DNA of 64,000 bases from Gracilibacillus halophilus YIM-C55.5 (GTDB taxonomy: Bacteria > Bacillota > Bacilli > Bacillales > Amphibacillaceae). Position numbers and translations under genes: made by a program. The stretch covers positions 1 to 64,000 of the forward strand of contig NZ_APML01000007.1 of assembly GCF_000359605.1 (NCBI RefSeq). Direction: 5' to 3'. The notes below the pieces were generated by a model that saw nothing but the letters and a program-made list of their open reading frames with translations, ran no database searches and was not told the origin of the DNA. Below, piece after piece: positions 35,916-44,959 of the stretch; the first letter of the stretch is position 1; each line of letters starts with the position of its first letter.

Positions 35916-36440
35916 ATGTACAAAAAACAAGTATCCCTTATTTTAGTACTCATTGTATGCTTACTGTTGTTGACTGGTCACCGCTTCACCCCAGAACAAG
36001 CAGCTTCCTTACAAATAGAAACAGAACATGTACAATTCATGAACCACTTTAAAATCGACGATACGTTCCTCTATGTATTTAAAAACGAAAAGACGAAAAG
36101 TTATGTCACAGTGACCTCAGAAAAGACAAACTTGCTTTATCGTAGTCGAACCGTCAGTAAGATATCCGCTCACAAAAAAGATCTACAAATGATCAGCACA
36201 TATACACATTATGATCAACCTTTCACCTTTTTTGTTGTTCAATCATTCGATAATAACATCGGTTATATTCAAGCAGGTAAAAAAGGCGAGCAACAAATAA
36301 AAAGTACACAAAACCGTGATATGATTCCATTCTTTTTTTCCGGTTCTGCAAACATTGCATCACTTCAGCCAGTTGCACTTAATCATGAAAAAGAAGTGAT
36401 CTACCGATACGATGCCGCAAGTAAATGGTACAAGCCGTAA
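35916..36440 (+). CDS. Secreted or membrane-anchored protein of unknown function
   Basis: 174 residues. An N-terminal hydrophobic segment (residues 7-22) works as signal peptide or anchor; there is no clear lipobox. The rest is a compact beta-rich domain with many Thr, Lys and Phe (YVFKNEKTKSYVTVTSEKTN; FTFFVVQSFDNNIGYIQAGK). No family recognised. An in-frame ATG follows an AAAGGAAG site. It is followed about 100 bases later by a lipoprotein gene on the same strand, possibly co-transcribed. Confidence 0.65.
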   Translation: MYKKQVSLILVLIVCLLLLTGHRFTPEQAASLQIETEHVQFMNHFKIDDTFLYVFKNEKTKSYVTVTSEKTNLLYRSRTVSKISAHKKDLQMISTYTHYDQPFTFFVVQSFDNNIGYIQAGKKGEQQIKSTQNRDMIPFFFSGSANIASLQPVALNHEKEVIYRYDAASKWYKP

Positions 36441-36542
36441 AAACAAGCATTCTTCTTCTCCTTTGGTACAAATTCTCTACAACAAAACATGATAATTTCG
36501 CTCCTTTTTACAAAAAATGATCACGAAAGGAGGCGAACAAAT

Positions 36543-37490
36543 ATGCGAGCAAAAATAGCATTCATGATGGCGATTATCTTGATAATAACTGGATGCACAC
36601 CAGGAGAAAACGAGATCGGTGATGAAACGATTCAGAATATGGCGATGAGCGACAATATTCAGTCCATGTTCTCAGAAGGTAGAAAGGAAACGATACTAAA
36701 TGACCCAGAAGCACGAGACCAAATTTTAAAAAATAATCTAATCGAACAAGAAGCCATCCTTTCAGACCCGAATTTGCGAAAGGATATGCTACGTATAAAT
36801 ATAGAAGCCAATCAGCTATTAGCGAAAGATAAACAGGGACGGGAATCTTTAAAACAACAGACCGTTGACATTTCGAAACAAATTCAAAAAGACAGTAAAC
36901 GGAACAAAACAATGGTTGAAACCAATCTAAAAGCTCGAAAAAAAGCGTTAGAAGAGGACAAAACGATTCAGTCGAAATTGCTGCAACAAAATGTAACCGA
37001 ACAAGAATTGGCACTAAATCATCCCGATACGAGTCAACAAGTGAAACAACTTACATTGAAAATGAATCAAGCAATAGCAAAGGATTCCGATCTTAAAGTA
37101 AAGTTAATGGAACAAAATATTGAATTATTTCAAGCCATTGCACAGTCCCCTGACATGCGCTCAAAAATGGCTGATGCGATGCTATTACTTATGAAAGATC
37201 CAAAAATTCAAAGTGAAATGAAAGCAATGATCACACAAGCTGTTAATCAAGGAATAGCAAAACTTAAACAAGAAATGACAGCAGAGATGGAAAAGAAAAT
37301 GAATGACATCGAACAACAAATACAAGGAATGAAACAAGAAATGAACACATTGAAAGCAAACCAATCGCAACATAAGGAACCTCCAAGTCAAGAACAACCA
37401 GCCAACCCGGAATCTCATCCTGAAGATCAAGGCGAGGGAGAGCAAACACCGCCATCCGATTCAGACAGTGAGAACACTGAAGAAAACTGA
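36543..37490 (+). CDS. Coiled-coil lipoprotein with GerD-like repeats
   Basis: 315 residues. Lipoprotein signal with lipobox IIITGC (Cys near residue 18). Residues 35-235 are repeats built on motifs such as NDPEARDQIL, SDPNLRKDML, QSPDMRSKMA and KDPKIQSEM, the pattern seen in GerD-like spore germination lipoproteins. A heptad coiled coil (about 235-275) and an acidic, Pro/Glu/Ser-rich tail follow. GerD itself is about 185 residues and scaffolds germinant receptors in the spore inner membrane, so this would be a longer relative; the assignment is by pattern only. AAAGGAGG stands 11 bases before the ATG at 36543. Confidence 0.65.
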   Translation: MRAKIAFMMAIILIITGCTPGENEIGDETIQNMAMSDNIQSMFSEGRKETILNDPEARDQILKNNLIEQEAILSDPNLRKDMLRINIEANQLLAKDKQGRESLKQQTVDISKQIQKDSKRNKTMVETNLKARKKALEEDKTIQSKLLQQNVTEQELALNHPDTSQQVKQLTLKMNQAIAKDSDLKVKLMEQNIELFQAIAQSPDMRSKMADAMLLLMKDPKIQSEMKAMITQAVNQGIAKLKQEMTAEMEKKMNDIEQQIQGMKQEMNTLKANQSQHKEPPSQEQPANPESHPEDQGEGEQTPPSDSDSENTEEN

Positions 37491-37512
37491 AAGCGATCCA
37501 TATATAAAGAAG

Positions 37513-37545
37513 ACAGGTGACTTCGGAAGCGAAGAAAACCTGTCT
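37513..37545. terminator. Bidirectional hairpin between convergent lipoprotein and AbgT genes
   Basis: GACAGGT / ACCTGTC outer stem with an inner CTTCG / CGAAG pair, followed by CTTTTAG on the plus strand. Confidence 0.6.
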
Positions 37546-37564
37546 CTTTTAGATGTATATATTA

Positions 37565-39082
37565 TTAGTAATGAATACCGGCACCTGGGCCTACTGGTAA
37601 ACCAAATACCATCCATAAGAAAAGCAAAATGATCCAGCCAATCGTAAAAGCTGCAGAATAAGGAATCATGATCGATATCAATGTTCCAATTCCCAGTTTT
37701 TTCTCATACCGTTGCGCAAAAGCAACGATGACTGGAAAATACAACAGCAAGGGTGTGACCATATTTGTCACCGAATCAGAAATCCGATACACAAGGGTTG
37801 TAAATTCTGGAGAATATTCTAAATTCATCATAATCGGCACTAACACAGGCGCCAATATGGTCCATTTCGCTGATGAACTACCGATGAAGAAATTAATCAA
37901 CATCGTTAAAGCAATAAAAACAAGAATCAGGCCAAAGCCGTCGAAACCTGTGTTTTGTAGAAATTCAGCACCCTTGAACGCGATAATTGTGCCCATATTT
38001 GTTTCACGGAAATAGGCAATAAACTGGCCAGCTGTAAATGCTAGCGCAATATACCCGCTCATGCTTGCCATGGTATTACCGAGTAATTTCGTTAAATCCT
38101 TGTCATTGGTGATCGCTTTCGTCGAAATACCGTACACAAGACCAGGAACAAAGAACAGCACGAAAATTACAAATACCAATGAATTGAAAAATGGCGATTC
38201 AAGATACGCGCCATCTCCACGCAAAGGACCAAAAGATAAATAAGCCATAACAGCCAGTGTGATAAGAAAACCGATACCAGCTTTTTGCATTCCTTTTTTC
38301 TCATGATGCGTTAACTGTTCGACTCCGTCTGCTGTTGCTTCCCCTTCATACTTCCCTAATCTCGGTTCGATAATTTTATGCGTTACCCAAGTACCAATGA
38401 ATGTAATCAGAACAACAGAAACTGCGGCAAAATACCAATTCATCGACACTGCAATAGAGTCTGCATAGGCAGGATCAATGGTTTGAGCTGCTTCTGCCGT
38501 TAGCTCTTTTAAAATCGCGTCGGTCGATGTAAGAAATAAGTTTGCACCAAAGCCACCGGATACACCAGCAAACGCTGCCGCTAATCCTGCAATTGGATGC
38601 CGGCCTAACCCCAAGAATAATACGGCGCCTAATGGCGGTAATACGACATAGCCCGCGTTTATAGCCAGACTCGACATTACCCCTGCAAATACTAATGCTG
38701 CTGTAATCAACCGTTTCGGAAAGGCAAAAACAGTTGCTTTTAGAAAGGCATGTACAAGTCCCGTTTGTTCAGCGAGACCAATACCTAACATCGTCACCAA
38801 AACTGCGCCCAATGGAGCAAAACCAATAAAATTACCGACTGCATTTTCAAAAATATATTGAATCCCTTCGGCACTAAATAGATTCGTTACTTCGACAGTT
38901 TCATCAGAAGTTGGATTCGTTACCGAAACACCGGAAAATATGCCTGATAATCCTATGACAATAATCGCTAATATAGCAAATAACAATAAAGGCGATGGCA
39001 ACTTATTCCCCAACCACTCAATACCGTCTAATATACGGAACAAAAACTTTTGCGACCGATTCCTTTTATTTGTTGCTGCCAC
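37565..39082 (-). CDS. abgT: AbgT-family transporter
   Basis: 505 residues with about 12 to 13 membrane helices and AbgT-family blocks (NKLPSPLLLFAILAIIVIGL near the start; INAGYVVLPPLGAVLF near 160; FFIGSSSAKWTILAPVLVPI near 410). E. coli AbgT imports p-aminobenzoyl-glutamate, and other members export sulfonamides or antimetabolites; the direction cannot be told here. The start is a GTG at 39082 with AGGAGGG 6 bases upstream; an in-frame ATG at 39106 lies inside that leader. A lone gene. Confidence 0.88.
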   Translation of the reverse strand: MAATNKRNRSQKFLFRILDGIEWLGNKLPSPLLLFAILAIIVIGLSGIFSGVSVTNPTSDETVEVTNLFSAEGIQYIFENAVGNFIGFAPLGAVLVTMLGIGLAEQTGLVHAFLKATVFAFPKRLITAALVFAGVMSSLAINAGYVVLPPLGAVLFLGLGRHPIAGLAAAFAGVSGGFGANLFLTSTDAILKELTAEAAQTIDPAYADSIAVSMNWYFAAVSVVLITFIGTWVTHKIIEPRLGKYEGEATADGVEQLTHHEKKGMQKAGIGFLITLAVMAYLSFGPLRGDGAYLESPFFNSLVFVIFVLFFVPGLVYGISTKAITNDKDLTKLLGNTMASMSGYIALAFTAGQFIAYFRETNMGTIIAFKGAEFLQNTGFDGFGLILVFIALTMLINFFIGSSSAKWTILAPVLVPIMMNLEYSPEFTTLVYRISDSVTNMVTPLLLYFPVIVAFAQRYEKKLGIGTLISIMIPYSAAFTIGWIILLFLWMVFGLPVGPGAGIHY

Positions 39083-39209
39083 TTTACACCCTCCTATTCC
39101 TATCATTTTAATCAGATTTAGAATCTATCAAAAAATAGAGAGTCAGTAAAGCAATGTGCATCCAACCCGCTAGGCTATGTGATATCACATCACGAATATT
39201 TCATAAAAA

Positions 39210-39238
39210 AAAGAGGCTGTCCCATCTTGAGACAGCCA
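39210..39238 (-). terminator. Terminator of the sugar MFS gene
   Basis: GGCTGTCTCA / GGGACAGCC stem followed by a run of eight T on the minus strand. Confidence 0.85.
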
Positions 39239-39251
39239 TACCTTCATGAAC

Positions 39252-40652
39252 TTAAGATACCATTTCTTCTTTGACTTTTTTCTTCTTCGTTTTCTTTGAT
39301 TTCCACAGTTCACCGATTTCTTCTAATGTTTTATTTTTTGTTTCTGGTACAATGGTCATCACAAAGATAAAGCAAATGACATTGATGGCAGCGAACATCC
39401 AGAATGTAAAGGCACTACCCATATTGTTAATCAACATCGGTGTGAATTGTCCTATCGCCCAGTTGGCTCCCCACAGGAAGATGGTGGCAATACCGACTGC
39501 TTTTGCGCGAATATGATTTGGGAAAATCTCTGGAATCATAATCCACGGAATCGGCCCCATCGATACACAGAATGAAGCGGTAAAACCGGCAATTAAAATA
39601 ATTAATAACACACCTGCATTAGCTGGGTCAAAATAGAACACGCTTCCAATAAGCAGCATAAATACAGCCATCAAACTTGATCCAATCGCCATCAATTTCT
39701 TACGACCCAATTTATCAATTAACATAATCGCTAAAATCGTGAACAAAACTTGTACGCTTCCGATAATACTCGTTGCCAAGAATTCAGTATTATTTTCAAA
39801 ACCAACGCTTCGGAAAATGTCTGGTCCGTAATATGTCACCGCATTCATACCAATCACTTGGTTGAATAGTGCTAGAAAAATACCTACACCCATTGCCATA
39901 CGCAACCCTGGTTTGATTAGTTCTTTTGCGGACGTACTTTTTTCAACTTCAATCGATGCTTTAATCTCTTGCTCTTCTTTTTTAGCTATTTCTTCACCAT
40001 TAATACGCTTTAATGTTTGATAGGCTTCTTTGTCTCTTCCTTTTTGAATTAAAAATCGTGGGCTCTCTGGAATAAAGAATAGTAACACCATAAAAATGAT
40101 TCCTGGTATTGTTCCGTAACCGAGCATCCAACGCCAACCCAATTCTAGTCCCCATTCATGCGTCCCACTATTAGCCACACCATAGTTGATATAAAAAGTT
40201 GCACAAATACCGAAGATAGTGAATAGTTGATAAAGTGAACCTAAACGTCCACGAATTTCTGGTGGTGCACACTCACTAATGTAGGTAACTGATAAAGCGG
40301 ATGCAAAACCGATACCTAAACCGCCTAAGATACGAGCGAACACTAGCATCGTTACGTTTATTGCAAGTGCTGATGCTAACGCAGAAATAATAAAGAAAAT
40401 AGCGGAAACCATTAATAATTTTTTACGACCATATCTATCGCTAAGAAATCCTGATAGAGCTACGCCTGTGACACCGCCAATCATCACACAAGAGATCACC
40501 CATCCTTCCATAGCTGGGCTTAAGTTATATACTTCTTGTAAGTAACCGATTGCACCAGAGATAACAGCTGTGTCAAAACCGTACAATAAACCAGCCATAC
40601 CAGCTGATGCTGCAATTAAAATCACATACCAAAAAGAATGCTTTTTTTTCAT
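39252..40652 (-). CDS. Sugar porter family MFS transporter (proton-coupled hexose/pentose uptake)
   Basis: 466 residues, 12 membrane helices. Family motifs: DRYGRKK after helix 2, GLGIGFASALSVTYISE near 115, PESPRFLIQKGRD at the central loop, DKLGRKK after helix 8, and VPETKNKTLEEI at the end. Members such as AraE, XylE and IolT carry arabinose, xylose, inositol or hexoses. GGGAGG precedes the ATG. It lies directly after a three-component sugar-sensing cluster on the same strand and has a weak cre-like site upstream, so it is the likely target of that system. Confidence 0.9.
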   Translation of the reverse strand: MKKKHSFWYVILIAASAGMAGLLYGFDTAVISGAIGYLQEVYNLSPAMEGWVISCVMIGGVTGVALSGFLSDRYGRKKLLMVSAIFFIISALASALAINVTMLVFARILGGLGIGFASALSVTYISECAPPEIRGRLGSLYQLFTIFGICATFYINYGVANSGTHEWGLELGWRWMLGYGTIPGIIFMVLLFFIPESPRFLIQKGRDKEAYQTLKRINGEEIAKKEEQEIKASIEVEKSTSAKELIKPGLRMAMGVGIFLALFNQVIGMNAVTYYGPDIFRSVGFENNTEFLATSIIGSVQVLFTILAIMLIDKLGRKKLMAIGSSLMAVFMLLIGSVFYFDPANAGVLLIILIAGFTASFCVSMGPIPWIMIPEIFPNHIRAKAVGIATIFLWGANWAIGQFTPMLINNMGSAFTFWMFAAINVICFIFVMTIVPETKNKTLEEIGELWKSKKTKKKKVKEEMVS

Positions 40653-40715
40653 GATAAGTCCTCCCTATATTCAACCTTTTTTGTTTGTAGATCGTGACAA
40701 TCATACAACCGCTTT

Positions 40716-40730
40716 CTTTATCCGCTTTCA
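40716..40730 (-). promoter_or_regulatory. Weak cre-like element before the MFS gene
   Basis: Minus strand TGAAAGCGGATAAAG fits the degenerate cre consensus WTGNAANCGNWNNCW except at the conserved C, and a second similar core (AGAAAGCGGTTG) follows. Two adjacent weak sites could act together, but either may be chance. Confidence 0.3.
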
Positions 40731-40852
40731 TAATTTCAAGTAAAGAAAGTGATCGGTTATGCGAAGTGATTTTAATGTAACATGTATCGCACGTTATCAA
40801 ATTGTAATCGTCTTCATTTTTTTGCAAAACACTGGACATTTTTGTTCCTATC

Positions 40853-40889
40853 AAAAAAACCAACGACCGCACACGATCGTTGGTTTTTT
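40853..40889. terminator. Bidirectional terminator after the second response regulator
   Basis: CCAACGA (40860-40866) / TCGTTGG (40877-40883) stem flanked by A-run and T-run on either side. Confidence 0.8.
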
Positions 40890-42444
40890 ATGTCTGGTGT
40901 TTATATCGGTATTGACTAGGGGAAAGTCCCATTTCTTTTTTAAACACTCGACTGAAATAGTTGGGGTCTTTATAGCCAACGGTCAGCGCAATTTCTTTTA
41001 ATGGTAAACGTTGATCTAATAATAAATCCTTCGCTTGTTCGAGTCGCTTATTGGTTAAATATTCAACAAAACTTACGTGAAAATATTCTTTAAACAACTT
41101 ACTAAAATAATATGTGCTAATCCCTACGTCTGTCGCAACTTCCTCTAGTGTAATTTGTGTATGATAATATTGATCAATGAAATCTTTTGCCTGTATCAGC
41201 ATACCTTCTATACCACTTACGCGCCACTCGTTGATTTGATCAATCACATATAAGACATGTGACTTCGCCGCTTCTTTCATTTGCGTTGTCGTTTCAAAAT
41301 GATCCAAACGAAACTGGAGGTCTTCTTCGAATCCCAATTGTTTCATAACTCTTGTGAGTACGATAAAAAAATCTTCCATTGCCTGTTGAATCCAATGTAT
41401 TTGGTAATTCGCACGTTGAGAAATCCAGTGAAAATAATCCTCAAACGCTTGTAACCCTCGTTGTCTATCACCTTGCTTAATGGCATCGATGAGAACTTTT
41501 TCTGTTTCAAAAGGGAGCAATTCATTACGCTTCTCTTTTAATTCTTCTGTATAAGAAAGGTACGAGGCGTTCGTTTTGTATCGAACGAGTTCTAACGCAT
41601 CAATCGCTTCTTCATAAGAACGAGAGAACTCATCAATGTCCAAGACTAATCCCCCCATACCAACTTTGATCTGACACTGATCAAGAGACTTCTGAATGAC
41701 AGGAATTACGTTTCTTGCAAAAGCATCCCGCTGTGACTTATCAGATGAACTGGCTACAAAGACCGGTACTTGAAATCCTGTTAATGGTCCAATAAAGCAT
41801 GAAGCAGATTGCGCCTTCAACTGTTGCTTAACGATTTGGTACCACTTACTCTTTTCTTCACGACTCGGATTTCGTTGATCGGTGACAAATGAGAATACAG
41901 CCGCAAACCCTTCTGTCTTATCAATTTCTAACCATTCATTCCAATCATCTGCACCAATCTCTAAAACATGATCCATCATCAATGACACGATGAACTCAGC
42001 TTCAATAATGGAACTGGCTCGTTCTATACGTTGATGAAGTTGCATGCGATCGTTTGCTTCTTGACGTTCTTCTTCAATTTCCTTTACCAAGCGATCATAG
42101 GCTTCCAATACTTCTGATACTTTACTTGGTTTCAATAAATATTCTTTCACACCAAATTTCATGGCACGCTTTGCATACCCAAACATATCAAAAGCAGAGA
42201 CCATGACAAACTTCGTATTAGGTTGTTGTTCGATGATCTTTTCAATCGCTACGAGCCCATCAAATTCTGGCATTTTAATATCCATAAAAACGAGATCAGG
42301 ATGCTCAGAAAGTGCATAGTCCACCGCTTCTTTCCCATTCTTCGCTTCTGCTACGACTTCAAAGTCCGAACGATTCTTACGAAGGATCATCCGAAGCCCT
42401 TCACGTTCAATGGCTTCATCATCTACCAACATCACTTTCACCAT
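40888..42444 (-). CDS. Response regulator with receiver and AraC-type HTH (second system)
   Basis: 518 residues. Receiver 1-120 (VMLVDDEAIEREG; phospho-acceptor Asp in LVFMDIKMPEFDG; YLLKPSK), a long middle domain (about 125-410), and a C-terminal double helix-turn-helix (LEEVATDVGISTYYFSKLFK; LKEIALTVGYKDPNYFSRVF). It is longer than the first system's regulator by about 115 residues, mostly in the middle domain. The start overlaps the kinase stop by 26 bases, the same overlap as in the first system. The MFS sugar porter lies downstream. Confidence 0.9.
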   Translation of the reverse strand: MVKVMLVDDEAIEREGLRMILRKNRSDFEVVAEAKNGKEAVDYALSEHPDLVFMDIKMPEFDGLVAIEKIIEQQPNTKFVMVSAFDMFGYAKRAMKFGVKEYLLKPSKVSEVLEAYDRLVKEIEEERQEANDRMQLHQRIERASSIIEAEFIVSLMMDHVLEIGADDWNEWLEIDKTEGFAAVFSFVTDQRNPSREEKSKWYQIVKQQLKAQSASCFIGPLTGFQVPVFVASSSDKSQRDAFARNVIPVIQKSLDQCQIKVGMGGLVLDIDEFSRSYEEAIDALELVRYKTNASYLSYTEELKEKRNELLPFETEKVLIDAIKQGDRQRGLQAFEDYFHWISQRANYQIHWIQQAMEDFFIVLTRVMKQLGFEEDLQFRLDHFETTTQMKEAAKSHVLYVIDQINEWRVSGIEGMLIQAKDFIDQYYHTQITLEEVATDVGISTYYFSKLFKEYFHVSFVEYLTNKRLEQAKDLLLDQRLPLKEIALTVGYKDPNYFSRVFKKEMGLSPSQYRYKHQT

Positions 42445-43867
42445 GATCCCGCTCCTTTCTAAGACGAATCAGCACAGTCGTTCCTTGGCCGACCGTTGAT
42501 TGAATGGTGACATTGCTTTGTTTATCGAATAACTCCAGTCGATCGATGACATTTCGAATACCAATACCCGTTGAATGACCTTTTCGTTCGGTTGCTTCCG
42601 ACGTCCCATCACTACGCTCATTCATTAGTCGGTTCAACGTGTCTTGCTCCATTCCTACGCCATTATCTCTGATTTCAATCCATACATTTCTTTGATCTTG
42701 TGTAATGTTAAGGGTGATTTCAGCGCCCTCAGACATTTCCTCGATCCCGTGCATGAAGGCATTTTCTACAATCGGTTGTAACGTGAGACAAGGAATCGGG
42801 GTATATAAACAATCCTCGTCCACTTGCTGATGAAATGTCACACGATCGCCAAAACGTGTTTGCTGGATAAAAAAGTATTCATTCACAATATCTACTTCAT
42901 CTTTGATATAGGTTTCTCGATCAAGACTGCCAATATTATAGCGTAAGAGCCTTGATACGGATGAAATCAAATGACTTGTTCGTTCAGCATCCTCAATATA
43001 AGCCGTTTTTGAGATTGTATTCAATGTATTAAAAAGGAAGTGGGGATTAATCTGGTTTTGTAAGCTTCTTAATTCCATTTCTTTTACTAATTGTGATAGT
43101 CGCGCTTTTTCCTTCACTTCCTTCACCGACTGTCTAATGCTGTGCTTCATTTCATTAAATGTATGGGTTAATATCCACAACTCATTTCGTTGCGAAGTCT
43201 CAACATCTTCTCCCGAATAGTTACCTGCTGACAACTCTTTCGCCGCGTGAGTCAATCGATCAATCGGTCTTGTGATACTATTTGAGAACCATAAAGCAAA
43301 TAAAATACTTGCTAGCATAATTGAAATAAAAATGGTTGTACTCATATTTTTCGTATGCTTGACTTTCTGATCTTCGAGTGAAATCAGTTTTTGATAAGCG
43401 GTTAAGTCTTGATTGATTAACTCTAACGTCTTTTCATGAATATACGTTGCTGTATCGTTTGCTTCACTTAAATGACGTGAATATTGTTCAATGTGATCCT
43501 GTTTCACCCCTTCGACTGTTTGATCGGCTAATTCGAGAAAACTTGATAGTAAATGGATATAATTCTTTCTGTCGATTGTCATTTGTGTACGTTCTTCAAA
43601 CCGTTGTTGTAGTTCCTTTAGTTCTTGTTTATCCTCTCTATAGTAGGTGACATTTTCTTCGATCGGCTCATGAACATAAATCTGTAATGACTGATACGTT
43701 TGATCTGTTACATCAGTAATTTCATTTAATAAAAAATTATAGTCGGTACTTTCATCACGTAAATCCATTAATCGTTGAACACTTTGTTCCCTAACAAAAA
43801 ACATAAGTACAACTAACACAATAACCGCCGCAAAATACAATAGCAATTTCGTACGTATTTTCATCAT
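42419..43867 (-). CDS. Sensor histidine kinase, YesM/LytS-like (second system)
   Basis: 482 residues: membrane helix about 7-24, a helical extracellular part (about 30-170), second helix about 175-195, HAMP (about 195-250), His box INPHFLFNTLNTISKTAY near 272, HATPase_c with QPIVENAFMHGIEEM and HSTGIGIRNVIDRLELF. The extracellular part is only about 140 residues and all-helical, unlike the dCache sensor of the first system, so it is likely to read the state of the partner binding protein. The start overlaps the binding-protein stop by 4 bases (ATGA). Confidence 0.9.
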   Translation of the reverse strand: MMKIRTKLLLYFAAVIVLVVLMFFVREQSVQRLMDLRDESTDYNFLLNEITDVTDQTYQSLQIYVHEPIEENVTYYREDKQELKELQQRFEERTQMTIDRKNYIHLLSSFLELADQTVEGVKQDHIEQYSRHLSEANDTATYIHEKTLELINQDLTAYQKLISLEDQKVKHTKNMSTTIFISIMLASILFALWFSNSITRPIDRLTHAAKELSAGNYSGEDVETSQRNELWILTHTFNEMKHSIRQSVKEVKEKARLSQLVKEMELRSLQNQINPHFLFNTLNTISKTAYIEDAERTSHLISSVSRLLRYNIGSLDRETYIKDEVDIVNEYFFIQQTRFGDRVTFHQQVDEDCLYTPIPCLTLQPIVENAFMHGIEEMSEGAEITLNITQDQRNVWIEIRDNGVGMEQDTLNRLMNERSDGTSEATERKGHSTGIGIRNVIDRLELFDKQSNVTIQSTVGQGTTVLIRLRKERDHGESDVGR

Positions 43868-44865
43868 GGCAAGTCACCCAATTGATCCTTGATGGCATTG
43901 ACATTATTTTGCCGAACAACGGATGCCTCCGTATGATAAACATCTTGAATCATATGACCCTTCATTAGTTCTAACATCAATTCCACACTTCGCTCTCCCA
44001 TTTCATACGGTTTTTGTCCGATAAGCACATCGACTTTTCCTTGTTCTAATAACGCGATATTTTCAGGTAATGTATCGAACGTAGCCATGTATAAGTCTTG
44101 TAATTGATTCAACGACTCTGCCGCTCGGACCATTCCGATCCCGTCCAGTGCACTAGTGCCGTACAAGGCATTGATATCAGGATATTCCTGTAACATTTTA
44201 TGTGCTTTCTCTTCAGCAACAACCCGAGTAATATTGGATTCCTCAATCGTAACGACTTCAACGTTATCTGCTTGATCAACCACACTTCGAAAACCTTCCA
44301 CGCGCAATTGATGATGCGTATTACTAAAACTGCCTGTCACAATGCCTACGTTCACTTCACCACTTGTGTCCTCTAGTAATGCTTGTCCTGCTAGTTGTCC
44401 GGCTTTATAATTATCTGTTCCTATATATGTTGAACGAAGACTATCTGGCGCATCTGTATCAATCGTAATGACAGGAATCCCGTTATTGACCGCCTGATTA
44501 ATTAGCGGCTCAAATTGATCATTTAAAGCTTGCACAATAATACCATCTACTTGTGATTGAATCGCCATATCAAGTAACTTTAACTGTTCGTCTGGATTCG
44601 AACGCCTCGGTCCTTCATATTCAATAAACACGTTATGATGATCCTCCATTGCTTTCGCTCCCTGTCCCACTAAGCGCCAATAATCATGATCCATTTCCTC
44701 ACCAATCAAAGCAAAGTGATATTTCGGAAGCTCATCCGAGGAGGCATTCGCTGTTTCGATTTGTGCATCATAATGTTGTACTTGTTGATAAAAGTAAACC
44801 GAAAAACCTACGGCTACCAATAAACCAATAATTAATCCGATATATATTAAACGACTCGTACGCAT
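43864..44865 (-). CDS. Membrane-anchored sugar-binding sensor protein (second system)
   Basis: 333 residues. A signal-anchor helix (about 6-27) without lipobox, then a type 1 periplasmic-binding fold (VDGIIVQALNDQFEPLINQA; IPVITIDTDAPDSLRSTY; VNVGIVTGSFSNTHHQLRVE). First gene of a binding protein-kinase-regulator operon with GGAGG before its ATG. No transporter permease or ATPase is attached, supporting a signalling role. The IDTDAPDSLR segment parallels FDADAPKSQA in the first system's sensor, so the two are paralogues. Confidence 0.87.
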   Translation of the reverse strand: MRTSRLIYIGLIIGLLVAVGFSVYFYQQVQHYDAQIETANASSDELPKYHFALIGEEMDHDYWRLVGQGAKAMEDHHNVFIEYEGPRRSNPDEQLKLLDMAIQSQVDGIIVQALNDQFEPLINQAVNNGIPVITIDTDAPDSLRSTYIGTDNYKAGQLAGQALLEDTSGEVNVGIVTGSFSNTHHQLRVEGFRSVVDQADNVEVVTIEESNITRVVAEEKAHKMLQEYPDINALYGTSALDGIGMVRAAESLNQLQDLYMATFDTLPENIALLEQGKVDVLIGQKPYEMGERSVELMLELMKGHMIQDVYHTEASVVRQNNVNAIKDQLGDLP

Positions 44866-44902
44866 AAGTACCTCCTTTGCCTAAATCATAGCATATTCCA
44901 TA

Positions 44903-44940
44903 AAAAACGACGACCCTTAACTTAGTAAGGATCGCCGCTC
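44903..44940 (-). terminator. Terminator of the chemoreceptor gene
   Basis: GGCGATCCTTA / TAAGGGTCGTC stem with G-T pairs then TTTTTTA on the minus strand. Confidence 0.75.
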
Positions 44941-44959
44941 ATAGATGTTCTATATAACT

